A stretch of 34,047 nt of DNA, from positions 1-34,047 of IMG/VR virus record IMGVR_UViG_3300042888_001239. One strand, 5' to 3'. A model generated the notes under the pieces. That model was not told the origin of the DNA and searched no databases. It saw only the letters and a list, made by a program, of their open reading frames with translations. Shown piece by piece: positions 15,035 through 22,651 of this stretch (positions are counted from its first letter, which is position 1; every line of letters begins with the position of its first letter). Source of the DNA: a virus. The position numbers and the translations under genes were made by a program.

Positions 15035-15168
15035 TGCCAAAGAAAAAAGCACAATCTTTTAATGCAACACAAATCAAAGATGGAAAGATTGTACGCATGA
15101 ATAAAAACGGTACAGTTAAATCTATTATTGGTCCATACGAAGTAAAGCATCCAAAGAAGGATAAGTAA
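15034..15168 (+). CDS. 44-aa basic protein
   Basis: It reads from TAATG overlap to TAATG overlap. The product is Lys-rich (MPKKKAQSF at the start, HPKKDK at the end) with a central KIVRMNKNGTVKSIIGPYEV that may form two or three strands. Nucleic-acid binding is plausible from charge alone. No family recognised. Confidence 0.7.
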   Translation: MPKKKAQSFNATQIKDGKIVRMNKNGTVKSIIGPYEVKHPKKDK

Positions 15169-15539
15169 TGGCAGATACATACTCACCTAATGCAGGCATG
15201 AAGGCTGCTGCAAGACGTGCTTTGAAGTGGAAAGAAGATGGCAAGGCAACGGGGGCTGGAACTCCAGTAGGTTGGGGTAGAGCAACAGATATTGTTAACG
15301 GCGCATCTATGTCACTTGATACTGTTAAGAGAATGTACTCTTTCTTTTCACGTCATGAAGTAGATAAAAAGGGCAAAGGTTTTTACGATGGTCCAGATTT
15401 TCCTTCTAATGGAAGAATTATGTGGGAAGCATGGGGCGGAGATGCAGGTTTTGCGTGGAGTCGTGCCATTGTTGAACGTGAAAAAAGTAAAACAGAAAAG
15501 GTTTGGCAAGGAAGTCCATTTAGTTTAAGGGGGGAATAA
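15168..15539 (+). CDS. Conserved phage protein with WGGDAG motif
   Basis: This 123-residue protein has MKAAARRALKWKEDG, then GWGRATDIVNG, then SLDTVKRMYSFFSRHEVDKKG, then MWEAWGGDAGFAWSRAIV. This set is well known from phage and bacterial proteins near head-maturation genes, sometimes fused to other phage domains. Its role is not established. It pairs here with the upstream DUF5872-like gene, which supports a capsid-related guess. Confidence 0.78.
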   Translation: MADTYSPNAGMKAAARRALKWKEDGKATGAGTPVGWGRATDIVNGASMSLDTVKRMYSFFSRHEVDKKGKGFYDGPDFPSNGRIMWEAWGGDAGFAWSRAIVEREKSKTEKVWQGSPFSLRGE

Positions 15540-15541
15540 GT

Positions 15542-15721
15542 ATGGAAGATTTAACTATTGATGAATTAAGACAACTCTTGGCATTCTATAAACAAAGAGC
15601 GTCAGACGTAGAGTTTTCATTATTACAAACGCAGATAAAATTAAATAAGTTTATGTCTGCTCAATTAGTTTCAGATCAAAATGTTTCAAAAAAAGAAACA
15701 CCAGAAAAAACAAATAAATAA
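15542..15721 (+). CDS. 59-aa coiled-coil protein
   Basis: ATG 15542 follows AAGGGGGG (best ribosome site in the area). The product is a single amphipathic helix region (ELRQLLAFYKQRASDVEFSL) with a Lys/Glu/Thr tail. No family recognised. Confidence 0.7.
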   Translation: MEDLTIDELRQLLAFYKQRASDVEFSLLQTQIKLNKFMSAQLVSDQNVSKKETPEKTNK

Positions 15722-15733
15722 TTAGGAGAAAAA

Positions 15734-16150
15734 GTGCAGGCTATTTTAATTATCGGCTTGACATTGATCTCTTTTTCATCTATAATTATAGTAATGAACA
15801 AAAAAAGAAAAAAATCTTTTAATAAAGTCTTGTATCGTCAAAGTGATATGCACAACATATTAAAAGATTTTTTCTTTAAAGACATTTTTGATGACAAAGT
15901 TGTTACATCTCAATCCAAGATTTGGAAAGAAAAACAAACAACTAAGGTTGTCATAATAGATCAAAAAGCATATTGGGTATCAAATAACATGTTTTATGTT
16001 GGTGATACAGTAGATGGAAAAGTCAGACCAGAAACTGGAAGACCTTTAGATACAACCAAGATGTCAAAAAAAGAAGTAGATAAGATGTTATTCATCCTGG
16101 ATAACTTAAAGAATGGGAAAATAAATGATAGTGGCAGTGCAGGGAACTAA
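15734..16150 (+). CDS. Membrane-anchored phage protein
   Basis: GTG start at 15734, 6-8 nt after TAGGAGA. Residues 2-20 form a membrane anchor (ILIIGLTLISFSSIIIVM) followed by a KKRKK stop-transfer. A soluble domain of about 110 residues follows, with IDQKAYWVSNNMFYVGD and LDTTKMSKKEVDKMLFIL. This is an N-in/C-out reversed type or a cytoplasmic domain held at the membrane; basic residues after the helix favour the latter. No function recognised. Confidence 0.75.
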   Translation: MQAILIIGLTLISFSSIIIVMNKKRKKSFNKVLYRQSDMHNILKDFFFKDIFDDKVVTSQSKIWKEKQTTKVVIIDQKAYWVSNNMFYVGDTVDGKVRPETGRPLDTTKMSKKEVDKMLFILDNLKNGKINDSGSAGN

Positions 16151-16475
16151 TGAGTTTAACGATTACAACCTATTCCTTCGTGCTATAAGCGTTGCTTTAT
16201 CTGGAATGAAAGAAGAAGAAAAAGATTTTATAATCTATTCTGTTGGACCAACAAAAGTCAACTCTTTTGTTTCAGAGTTTTCAAACCTATCAGAAAGAGG
16301 AATGAAAGCAAGAGGTCGTAAGATAAAGTTTTACAAAGTTCCAGAGAGTTGGCTATATCAAAATATGGATCAAGTAAACTATTTTGCATTTCTTAGCAAA
16401 CCAAAAGAGTCAGTATCAAAATTAACAACTTTTGCAGAATCAAAAAATGTAGAAGTCGGAATCTTCCGTTACTAA
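16125..16475 (+). CDS. SLOG/DUF2493-like nucleotide-binding protein (possible)
   Basis: This 116-residue alpha/beta protein starts MIVAVQGTNEFNDYNLF and continues DFIIYSVGPTKVNSFVSEF, MKARGRKIKFYKVP and VNYFAFLSKP. A strand-glycine-helix start and a following Rossmann-like order suggest the SLOG superfamily (DprA/YspA type), which binds nucleotides or derived ligands. This is inference. It overlaps the previous gene by 26 nt. Confidence 0.65.
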   Translation: MIVAVQGTNEFNDYNLFLRAISVALSGMKEEEKDFIIYSVGPTKVNSFVSEFSNLSERGMKARGRKIKFYKVPESWLYQNMDQVNYFAFLSKPKESVSKLTTFAESKNVEVGIFRY

Positions 16476-16489
16476 AAGAAAGTAAAAAT

Positions 16490-16699
16490 ATGATAATTAA
16501 TTCGTTAGCACATATGGAAAAGATTGTTTCAAAGAATAAAGAACTTGAGTGGGTTGGTTGGGACGTTGTAGAACGTAAAAGATCAGACCTTGCAAGAACA
16601 TCTCCAAGCGGAGTACGTGTAAGAAATGCTTGGTATTTACAAAAAACCTTTAACCTTAATCGTAATGGTTGGGATATTCCAAACAAATACGGTCAGTAA
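16490..16699 (+). CDS. 69-aa conserved phage protein
   Basis: The product contains ELEWVGWDVVERKR, then RTSPSGVRVRNAWYLQKTF and WDIPNKYGQ. It looks like a small compact basic domain, and the Arg-rich centre could bind nucleic acid. No family name known. The next gene starts directly at its stop. Confidence 0.7.
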   Translation: MIINSLAHMEKIVSKNKELEWVGWDVVERKRSDLARTSPSGVRVRNAWYLQKTFNLNRNGWDIPNKYGQ

Positions 16700-16984
16700 A
16701 TGAAGCAGCATTTATGGAAAGATCAAGCAGCGTGTCTTGGTCTTGATACTAATATATTTTTTGATAAGTATGAAGACAGTGTAGATGTACGCCCAATTGT
16801 AGATTCAATGTGCCAAAGATGTCCAGTATCAAAGGTTTGCTTTGCTAATGGAGTTTCTGGTAAAGAGTATGGTGTGTGGGGTGGAGTGTTTCTTGAACTT
16901 GGAAATATATCTAGAGAGTTTAATAAGCATAAAACTAAGCAAGACTGGGCTAATACTTGGCAAGCATTGACAATGGAGAAATAA
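16700..16984 (+). CDS. whiB: WhiB-like Fe-S transcription regulator
   Basis: This 94-residue protein has four Cys in WhiB spacing: C12, C38, C41, C47 (C-x25-C-x2-C-x5-C). The family turn GVWGG is at 58-62. Wbl proteins bind a [4Fe-4S] cluster and dock on sigma factor region 4; phage versions such as mycobacteriophage TM4 WhiBTM4 down-regulate the host and cause septation defects and superinfection exclusion. The C-terminal DNA-binding part is short (REFNKHKTKQ). The family is essentially restricted to actinobacteria and their phages, so it fixes the host group. Confidence 0.95.
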   Translation: MKQHLWKDQAACLGLDTNIFFDKYEDSVDVRPIVDSMCQRCPVSKVCFANGVSGKEYGVWGGVFLELGNISREFNKHKTKQDWANTWQALTMEK

Positions 16985-17215
16985 TTGTACACTGATCAAA
17001 TGCGTAGAGCCTTTCACTCTGTAGTACCTCCAAAGGGTTTTGCTATAGAGTTAATTGATAATGAACACTTTTTAACTATTAAGTTAAATGAACTTAAGTT
17101 TGCAAAGATGGTTCATGACGATAAAATACAGGCTCTTCAATATGTTTTGAATTTAAAAAAAGCATTGGAAATGGAAGGGGCTATCGTCCTAGTAACAAGA
17201 GAGGCAATAAAATGA
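16985..17215 (+). CDS. 76-aa hypothetical protein
   Basis: TTG start at 16985 directly after the whiB stop, 7 nt behind GGAG. The product (RRAFHSVVPPKGF, then LTIKLNELKFAKM, then IQALQYVLNLKKALEMEG) is alpha/beta without a known family. It may be a partner of WhiB by position only. It overlaps the glycosyltransferase start by 4 nt. Confidence 0.65.
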   Translation: MYTDQMRRAFHSVVPPKGFAIELIDNEHFLTIKLNELKFAKMVHDDKIQALQYVLNLKKALEMEGAIVLVTREAIK

Positions 17216-18126
17216 AAATTTTTGTATCTATTGCATCTTATCGTGATCCAGAACTTCAATGGACAATTAAAAGTGCTATTGCAAATGCAAATAATCCAGA
17301 CAATCTATATTTTGGTGTTGTTCATCAGGGAGTTGATTCAGAACTGTTTGATATTCAGGAGATTAAAAACATATCTATAACTAAAATGCATCCAAAAGAA
17401 GCAAGAGGTGCAGGATATGCAAGAGCAAAAGCAATGGAGTTATACTGTGGACAAGAGTATTTTCTTCAAATTGATTCACACACTAGATTTGTTCCTGGTT
17501 GGGACTCTATATCTATTGATCAGTTGAACAGGGCTAAGAATATATCTGGACATAGTAGAGTTATGCTTTCATACTTTCCTGCCCCATTTGAGCCAGAAAG
17601 AGATGGCGGTATGTATTTAATTACAAACAACCCAAAAGTAAAGCCATATCCAACTAGACAAAAGATATCATTAAATAAAAGAAAGCAATGGACAGCAGAA
17701 AGATTTGAGTTTGAAGATAGAGCAAAAGAAAATCCAGAATTATCTCAAACAGTTCTTGGTGGCTTTATGTTTTCAGATGGCTCAATAGTAGAGGAAGTTC
17801 CATACGATCCAGATATTAGTTTCTTTGGTGAAGAGGTTTGTTTTGCTATGAGATCATGGACTAGAGGATGGGACATATATTCTCCTTCAAAGAATATCGT
17901 TTATCATTTTTATTCTCGTGGCGGGTACAGCAAAATATGGAAAGATAGAAATCTGCGTGGTATCTCTTGGAAAGAACTAGAAGAAATATCATATAAAAAA
18001 CAAAAAAGAATTCTTTGCGGTGAAGAGTCTGGAATCTTTGGTGCTGGTGATGTAAGAACACTTGAGGAGTATGAGATGTTTACTAATACTAACTTTAAAG
18101 ATTTTTATAGTTTGACAAACCTATAG
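17212..18126 (+). CDS. GlcNAc-transferase-like glycosyltransferase (GT60-type)
   Basis: This 304-residue GT-A enzyme has the PF11397 pattern: IFVSIASYRDPELQWTI (3-19), YFGVVHQG, GAGYARAKAME, then YFLQIDSHTRFVPGWD as the metal/sugar-nucleotide site. FFGEEVCFAMRSW follows as acceptor-side motif. Family members add GlcNAc to hydroxyproline or Ser/Thr in proteins such as Skp1. There is no membrane segment, so it acts in the cytoplasm, perhaps on a virion protein. First of eight glycosyltransferases in the window. Confidence 0.88.
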   Translation: MKIFVSIASYRDPELQWTIKSAIANANNPDNLYFGVVHQGVDSELFDIQEIKNISITKMHPKEARGAGYARAKAMELYCGQEYFLQIDSHTRFVPGWDSISIDQLNRAKNISGHSRVMLSYFPAPFEPERDGGMYLITNNPKVKPYPTRQKISLNKRKQWTAERFEFEDRAKENPELSQTVLGGFMFSDGSIVEEVPYDPDISFFGEEVCFAMRSWTRGWDIYSPSKNIVYHFYSRGGYSKIWKDRNLRGISWKELEEISYKKQKRILCGEESGIFGAGDVRTLEEYEMFTNTNFKDFYSLTNL

Positions 18127-18140
18127 TGTTAGGATATAAT
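18112..18140 (+). promoter_or_regulatory. Perfect consensus promoter, leaderless spacing
   Basis: TTGACA (18112-18117), 17 nt, TATAAT (18135-18140), both perfect, overlapping the end of the glycosyltransferase gene. ATG 18147 is exactly 6 nt after the -10 box. Confidence 0.9.
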
Positions 18141-18146
18141 TAAATT

Positions 18147-18593
18147 ATGTGGAGTGGTGATATGAAAGATATTTTTATTGTTGTTTTTGCAACCCTGTCA
18201 GTTTGCTTTGCAGCCTCATACATATTAGTTTTAAGACAATTAATTAAACTTAAAAGAGATGTTTCAAAACTTTTTATTGAAAAGACCTTGCTTCAAGAAT
18301 ATGTTGATCTAAGTAAATCTACAAAAACAAAAGAAGATTCGGATGATTCAATACATAAAGAAAACTTTATTAAGTTTCTTTCTGATTCTAGACTGTGGGC
18401 ATTTGAATATATTGAGAATGTGCAGAAAGGTTTAACTAAATTTGTTAATGATGTTGATGCAGACATATCATACTTTGATGAATATGGAGAAGTATTATCT
18501 ATGTCAAGACCAGACTACCCATCTATGAAAAATATTTCAAAAGCATATAAAGAATTAAAAACACTATTGCCAGAGGATGAAATAAAACAATGA
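18147..18593 (+). CDS. Membrane-anchored coiled-coil protein
   Basis: Two starts are possible. ATG 18147 has the leaderless spacing; ATG 18162 lies 7 nt after GGAG and gives MKDIFIVVF. Residues about 7-26 form a membrane helix, then LKRDVSKLFIEKTLLQ forms a coiled coil, and the remainder is helical and acidic. An Rz- or spanin-like layout is possible, but actinobacteria lack a typical outer membrane. No family recognised. Confidence 0.72.
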   Translation: MWSGDMKDIFIVVFATLSVCFAASYILVLRQLIKLKRDVSKLFIEKTLLQEYVDLSKSTKTKEDSDDSIHKENFIKFLSDSRLWAFEYIENVQKGLTKFVNDVDADISYFDEYGEVLSMSRPDYPSMKNISKAYKELKTLLPEDEIKQ

Positions 18594-18748
18594 GAGATAT
18601 ATTGTTATCAACATTAACAGGTTTTGGATGTGGTGTAGTATTTGCTGCATTCAAATTGCCAGTTCCAGCCCCTCCAGTTTTTGCGGGAGTCGCAGGAATT
18701 GTAGGGCTATGGGCTGGATATGCTATACTAATAAAGGTTCTATCCTAG
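18590..18748 (+). CDS. XapX domain membrane protein
   Basis: This 52-residue protein has two hydrophobic stretches split by KLPVPAPPVFAG, with LTGFGCGVVFAAFK before and IVGLWAGYAIL after: the XapX (DUF1427) pattern. The function of the family is unknown. It is too short for a transporter; its place next to a possible holin suggests a role in lysis timing or membrane potential. Starts by ATGA overlap. Confidence 0.85.
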   Translation: MRDILLSTLTGFGCGVVFAAFKLPVPAPPVFAGVAGIVGLWAGYAILIKVLS

Positions 18749-18756
18749 GAGGAAAA

Positions 18757-19041
18757 ATGAACACAGAACAACTAAAGGCAGTACTTGCATCATACGGACG
18801 TTCAGTCCTTGCATCAGGTCTTGCACTATACATGGCAGGCGTAACAGATCCAAAGGATCTATGGACTGCTCTTGTAGCAGCAGTAGCACCAGTGGCTATT
18901 AGAGCAATTAACCCTAACGACAAGGCTTTTGGTATCTTGCCAGATGCTAAGGCTGTAGATGCGGCTCTGAAGGCTGCTAAGGCACCTGTAAAGAAGGCTG
19001 CTAAGAAGGCTGTTGCTAAGAAAGCAGCGCCAAAGAAGTAA
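18757..19041 (+). CDS. Ala-rich membrane protein, possible holin
   Basis: 94 residues from ATG 18757, set by AGGAGG; an upstream GTG frame at 18628 runs through the XapX gene and is rejected. A hydrophobic stretch (SVLASGLALYMAG) is followed by LVAAVAPVAIRAI, then a tail of AKKA repeats very rich in Ala/Lys. One or two short helices plus a basic tail fit a holin, and the endolysin lacks a signal peptide. The last gene before a strong terminator. Confidence 0.7.
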   Translation: MNTEQLKAVLASYGRSVLASGLALYMAGVTDPKDLWTALVAAVAPVAIRAINPNDKAFGILPDAKAVDAALKAAKAPVKKAAKKAVAKKAAPKK

Positions 19042-19058
19042 TATTTACTTACAGAATT

Positions 19059-19086
19059 GCCAGTCTAGAAATAGGCTGGCTTTTTT
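19059..19086 (+). terminator. Rho-independent terminator with GAAA loop
   Basis: GCCAGTCTA pairs with TAGGCTGGC around GAAA (9 bp, one T-G pair), followed by TTTTTTG. It ends the long rightward gene block and abuts the convergent leftward gene. No U-run on the other side, so one-directional. Confidence 0.92.
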
Positions 19087-19089
19087 GTT

Positions 19090-20124
19090 TTATGAGTTAA
19101 TTAAGTTTATGTATTTGTCTTTTAATGACTCTGTTGAAAAATTAATAAACCCAAGATCAAATGCTTCTTGTTTAATTAAACTATCTTTCTTTTCCATGTA
19201 GTCATCAACTGTTTTTGCAAGGGTCTTTGGACTAATATCATATACATCAATAATAGCCTTAGCCTTAAACTCATCAATCTTCTTTGCCTCTACTGTCCAC
19301 TTATCTGGAAGTATGGCATTGTTTGGAGAAATGCGGGGCATAAAAACAGGTAGCCCACTAAGAAGAGCCTCATTCATAGGTAAACATAATCCAGCATACC
19401 TTCTAGGTAATACCATTGCATCATAGCCAGAGTATAAATCTTCTGGTTCTTTTGTTGTATTAGTCTGGATAGTTAGTCTTTCATTAGTATTTCTAATCCC
19501 TAAATCAGTTTGAGTTTTAATTACAACTTCGTAATCTCCTGTAGAATACTTAAGCATTTCTATTACAGAATTGGTACCGTTTCTATCTTTAACTGCAGCC
19601 TTACCACCAATATGGAGTATGCGATTATGACTCTTTGACATATTATTTTCTTTTGCATTCTTAAAGTTTTCGTGGTTTGTTGGTGGTGGTAGATAAACAA
19701 CTTTACAACTATCACCAAAAAGTTCAACTATCTTATCCATATTCCATAGGCTAGGAGCAACAAGGACATCTGGAAGTGACCAATCGGTATGTACAAGGTT
19801 TCCAAAAAACTCATAGTTGTACTGAAGTATTGTTTTAATACCACGGGATCTTGCTAAATTAATAAATTTTGGATTATAAAATGTTTCACAACTAATTACT
19901 ACATCAACACCCCTAAGAAACTCTGATATCTCAGATGTTGTTGGAAAACCTTTTATTGTAGTTTTATAATTATATCCATCATACCACTCAGGATGTTGTT
20001 TATTTTCATTAAAGAATGTTGAATTAATAAGCATAATCTTATCAGGGTTTAACATGTTAACTAATTCCCTGGTTTGATTACCAAGGCCAGTATCATCACA
20101 TCTTGCAACTATTCCAACTCTCAT
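19090..20124 (-). CDS. GT-B glycosyltransferase (GT4-like)
   Basis: 344 residues. N-terminal Rossmann domain VGIVARCDDTGLGNQTREL, FLRGVDVVISCETF and VLVAPSLWN; C-terminal domain LHIGGKAAVKDRNG and YSGYDAMVLPRRYAGLC followed by NEALLSGLPVFMP, the GT4-like donor-binding E-x7-E area. It transfers a sugar from a nucleotide donor with retention, acceptor unknown. Last gene of the leftward sugar operon; 4-nt overlap with the upstream gene. Confidence 0.88.
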   Translation of the reverse strand: MRVGIVARCDDTGLGNQTRELVNMLNPDKIMLINSTFFNENKQHPEWYDGYNYKTTIKGFPTTSEISEFLRGVDVVISCETFYNPKFINLARSRGIKTILQYNYEFFGNLVHTDWSLPDVLVAPSLWNMDKIVELFGDSCKVVYLPPPTNHENFKNAKENNMSKSHNRILHIGGKAAVKDRNGTNSVIEMLKYSTGDYEVVIKTQTDLGIRNTNERLTIQTNTTKEPEDLYSGYDAMVLPRRYAGLCLPMNEALLSGLPVFMPRISPNNAILPDKWTVEAKKIDEFKAKAIIDVYDISPKTLAKTVDDYMEKKDSLIKQEAFDLGFINFSTESLKDKYINLINS

Positions 20125-20975
20125 TTTTCACCGTTTTCAAAAAATCCAGAGTCCCTTAGTTCTTTTTTAGCCTCTTCAATTGTTTTCCATTCCCAGTAAT
20201 TATCGTCATTCGTAAACTTTTGAGTACTTTTTCTGCCATCTAAATGAATAACACGGCTTATGTTTTTCCCTTTATCTGGATAATATATAAACATTTTGTG
20301 TGCTTCCCAATTTCTAATCTTAAACTCATAGTTGTCTTCTGAAGGTATTATTTGGTTTGGTAAATATTCACAATCAGTTTGAACTTTTCCATAAATTTCA
20401 TCTTCTATATAGTTTATTTCTTTGACATTCGGAAGTATAACTTGTCTGTAATAATTAGTTAAGGCAAGATGAGGGTTCTGACTCCACTGAACAGTCTTTA
20501 AGAAAATGTCTTCTTCTCCACACATCATATGCTCATGCTCTACAGGAACTTCTTCTCTTAAATAAAAACGTATAACGTTTGCTTTGTCATCACCAATTAG
20601 ATCAAAACATTTTTGCCACTCTATTGGCCTATCAATTCTTAATGGCAAATCTCCTTCTATGTATAAAATTAAGGATGTTTCTACAAGACCAATTGTTTTT
20701 TTCATCATTGTAGTTTGATGACTGTGCTTATCAAAAATTATTGGTAATACGTTTTTATATTCATGTAAGCATTTCCATAGAACTTTATTTTTGTATTCGT
20801 TATACTCATCTTCGTATTGTCTTTGTTCTTCTCTTATGCCATCTATTTGTAAAATAATTTCATTATTGGGAAAATGAAATCTTATATTTTTAATTGTTTC
20901 ATCTATCACTTTAGTGCTAGGATGACTTGGTATATAAGAAGTTGGAACTACAATAGTAACATCAGTTATTTGCAT
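20121..20975 (-). CDS. GT-A-like glycosyltransferase
   Basis: 284 residues. Start ITDVTIVVPTSYIPSHPST is the usual GT-A first strand, with IILQIDG as second strand and LILYIEGDLPL (ExD) as probable metal site. The acceptor half is unusual (HMMCGEEDIFLKTV). The C-terminal region is charged. Inverting GT2-like chemistry is likely. It overlaps both neighbours, so translation is coupled. Confidence 0.78.
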   Translation of the reverse strand: MQITDVTIVVPTSYIPSHPSTKVIDETIKNIRFHFPNNEIILQIDGIREEQRQYEDEYNEYKNKVLWKCLHEYKNVLPIIFDKHSHQTTMMKKTIGLVETSLILYIEGDLPLRIDRPIEWQKCFDLIGDDKANVIRFYLREEVPVEHEHMMCGEEDIFLKTVQWSQNPHLALTNYYRQVILPNVKEINYIEDEIYGKVQTDCEYLPNQIIPSEDNYEFKIRNWEAHKMFIYYPDKGKNISRVIHLDGRKSTQKFTNDDNYWEWKTIEEAKKELRDSGFFENGEK

Positions 20976-21822
20976 TTATTTGTCTCATAATCTTTATAGA
21001 AAAGTCTCTCTTGTATTTAATCCACCAGCAAACTACTTGATGCATATTTCTTGGATAGTCAATTAATAAATCTGGCAGAACTTTTTCAAGATTATTCCAA
21101 TTATCTAAAGACTTAACAGGAAATTCAGGACCAAACATTTTTATATAAAATTTTGTTTCTGTCATCGATGGATCTAGTTTATCTGCAATAGGTAGAGTTA
21201 ATAACTCTATTGCTTCAAAAAATCTAAATGTATCTATTACTGCTGCACCAGATGGACATGGAGCAATTTTTGCACTTGCAAGTTTAGCATAATAGTCTTT
21301 TGGTTTATCGCCCAAGGAAAACCCTTCTGTTGGTCCATATAGTGAATTTTTTAATCTTGGCATAACTGAGGCTAACTCTCTTCTTCTTGAGTGTGTTATC
21401 TGTCCCCCAAAGTATACGTCATATTCTTTTTCTTTATATTCTGGAATGTTATCTTTAAAGTGTTGTGGGGCACCTACTGGCATATGGTTATATTCCCCAT
21501 GCTTTTTATGAGGGTACTGAATCCATATTTCAATATTAGGATGTTTAATTTCACTTACATTAAATTTAGCATTTTCATCACCATTAACAAATAAAACAAC
21601 TCTTGATATTTTATTTAACTCTGCAGATATTTCTTTTTCATTACCAGCGTTTCCTGGACCAGGAATAACTACAAAGGCTCTTTCCTCTATTGGAAGTTCT
21701 TTTACAGTTATTTGTTCAATATGATTTCTATCAAATGTTTGCTTCAATAGTCCATAGTCCCATTTCCCGTCGGCAGAGTCAAGTGGGTTAATTGAATATA
21801 GGTATGCCTTTATGTTACTCAT
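20962..21822 (-). CDS. Exostosin-like glycosyltransferase (GT47-like)
   Basis: 286 residues from ATG 21822, chosen because it overlaps the upstream stop by 8 nt; an in-frame ATG at 21867 lies deep in that gene. VYFGGQITHSRRREL and KLASAKIAPCPSGAAV followed by FRFFEAIELLTLPI are exostosin-like (GT-B) features for UDP-sugar binding. The N-terminal half (VVIPGPGNAG) is less conserved. Cytoplasmic; acceptor unknown. Confidence 0.75.
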   Translation of the reverse strand: MSNIKAYLYSINPLDSADGKWDYGLLKQTFDRNHIEQITVKELPIEERAFVVIPGPGNAGNEKEISAELNKISRVVLFVNGDENAKFNVSEIKHPNIEIWIQYPHKKHGEYNHMPVGAPQHFKDNIPEYKEKEYDVYFGGQITHSRRRELASVMPRLKNSLYGPTEGFSLGDKPKDYYAKLASAKIAPCPSGAAVIDTFRFFEAIELLTLPIADKLDPSMTETKFYIKMFGPEFPVKSLDNWNNLEKVLPDLLIDYPRNMHQVVCWWIKYKRDFSIKIMRQINANN

Positions 21823-22651
21823 TTTTAGTTCCATCTTGCATAAATTCAGAAGTATCGCAAGCAGCACAGGTATTAACCTTTATATTTCCTACAACAGATG
21901 TAGATTTAAAAAAATTTCCACACTTACAGGTAACTGTTACTTCAAAGAAATCTGTTTTGTTTTTCTTAGACTCTTTGTCTATCCATTGATTGTAATAGTC
22001 ATCTGTAAAATAACCAAGACCGTTTTCCTTTTTGTCAAATGGATAAAAGAAAGAGTTGTATGGGTCTTCATTAGTTGAGGGATATCTTCCCCACTTCTTA
22101 TTATAATACTCTCTAGTTACACCCATATTTGGATCAACTCCTCCAAGTTTTAGACTATGTGCCATTATTGTATCTTTAATATCAACTTTAACTTTTTCCC
22201 ACATTGTTTTATTCTCTACAATTTTTTTCCAATGATCGTCATATTCTAATAAAAATGCTCTTTGAATTCTCATGCTATAGTCAAAGTCTTCGTAGCCATA
22301 TGGCGTAAAGTTGGTATCAAAAAACCCAACCTTATCTATTAAGGTTTTATGAAATGCTATAAAGTGCCATCCATAAACACCCATTGCTTCAACTATGACA
22401 TGTTCTGTATTCTTTAATATTTCAATAAAATCTAACCCACCAGGCTCACCAAATTTAACAGCAGCACTCATAACTATATACCAATCAGCACCGTCATCAT
22501 ACATTTTTTGTATTCCAAGATTATGGCTTGCCGAAAACCCAATATTGTTTTCAGTATTATCAATTTCAAAAACATTTTCTAGTTTACATGTTGCCATGAG
22601 ATTATCTCTAAAAGACTTAACTCTGTATGGAAGACCGACAACGTATTTCAT
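21815..22651 (-). CDS. GT2-like glycosyltransferase fused to an L31-like zinc ribbon
   Basis: 278 residues. GT-A part: VVGLPYRVKSFRDNL, NNIGFSASHNLG, WYIVMSAAVKFG and FTPYGYEDFDYSMRIQ (acceptor-site ED). The last 44 residues form a separate module: EVTVTCKCGNFFKSTS, then NIKVNTCAACDTSEF. This closely follows ribosomal protein bL31 (two CxC/CxxC knuckles with CGN and a following STVG-like turn). The ribbon could bind a protein or RNA partner. I know of no standard family with this order. Overlaps both neighbours by 4-8 nt. Confidence 0.85.
   Translation of the reverse strand: MKYVVGLPYRVKSFRDNLMATCKLENVFEIDNTENNIGFSASHNLGIQKMYDDGADWYIVMSAAVKFGEPGGLDFIEILKNTEHVIVEAMGVYGWHFIAFHKTLIDKVGFFDTNFTPYGYEDFDYSMRIQRAFLLEYDDHWKKIVENKTMWEKVKVDIKDTIMAHSLKLGGVDPNMGVTREYYNKKWGRYPSTNEDPYNSFFYPFDKKENGLGYFTDDYYNQWIDKESKKNKTDFFEVTVTCKCGNFFKSTSVVGNIKVNTCAACDTSEFMQDGTKNE

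Noticed and set aside
18628-19041. Longer 137-codon version of the possible holin
   Set aside because: The first 43 codons run through the XapX gene in another frame; AGGAGG sits right before ATG 18757.
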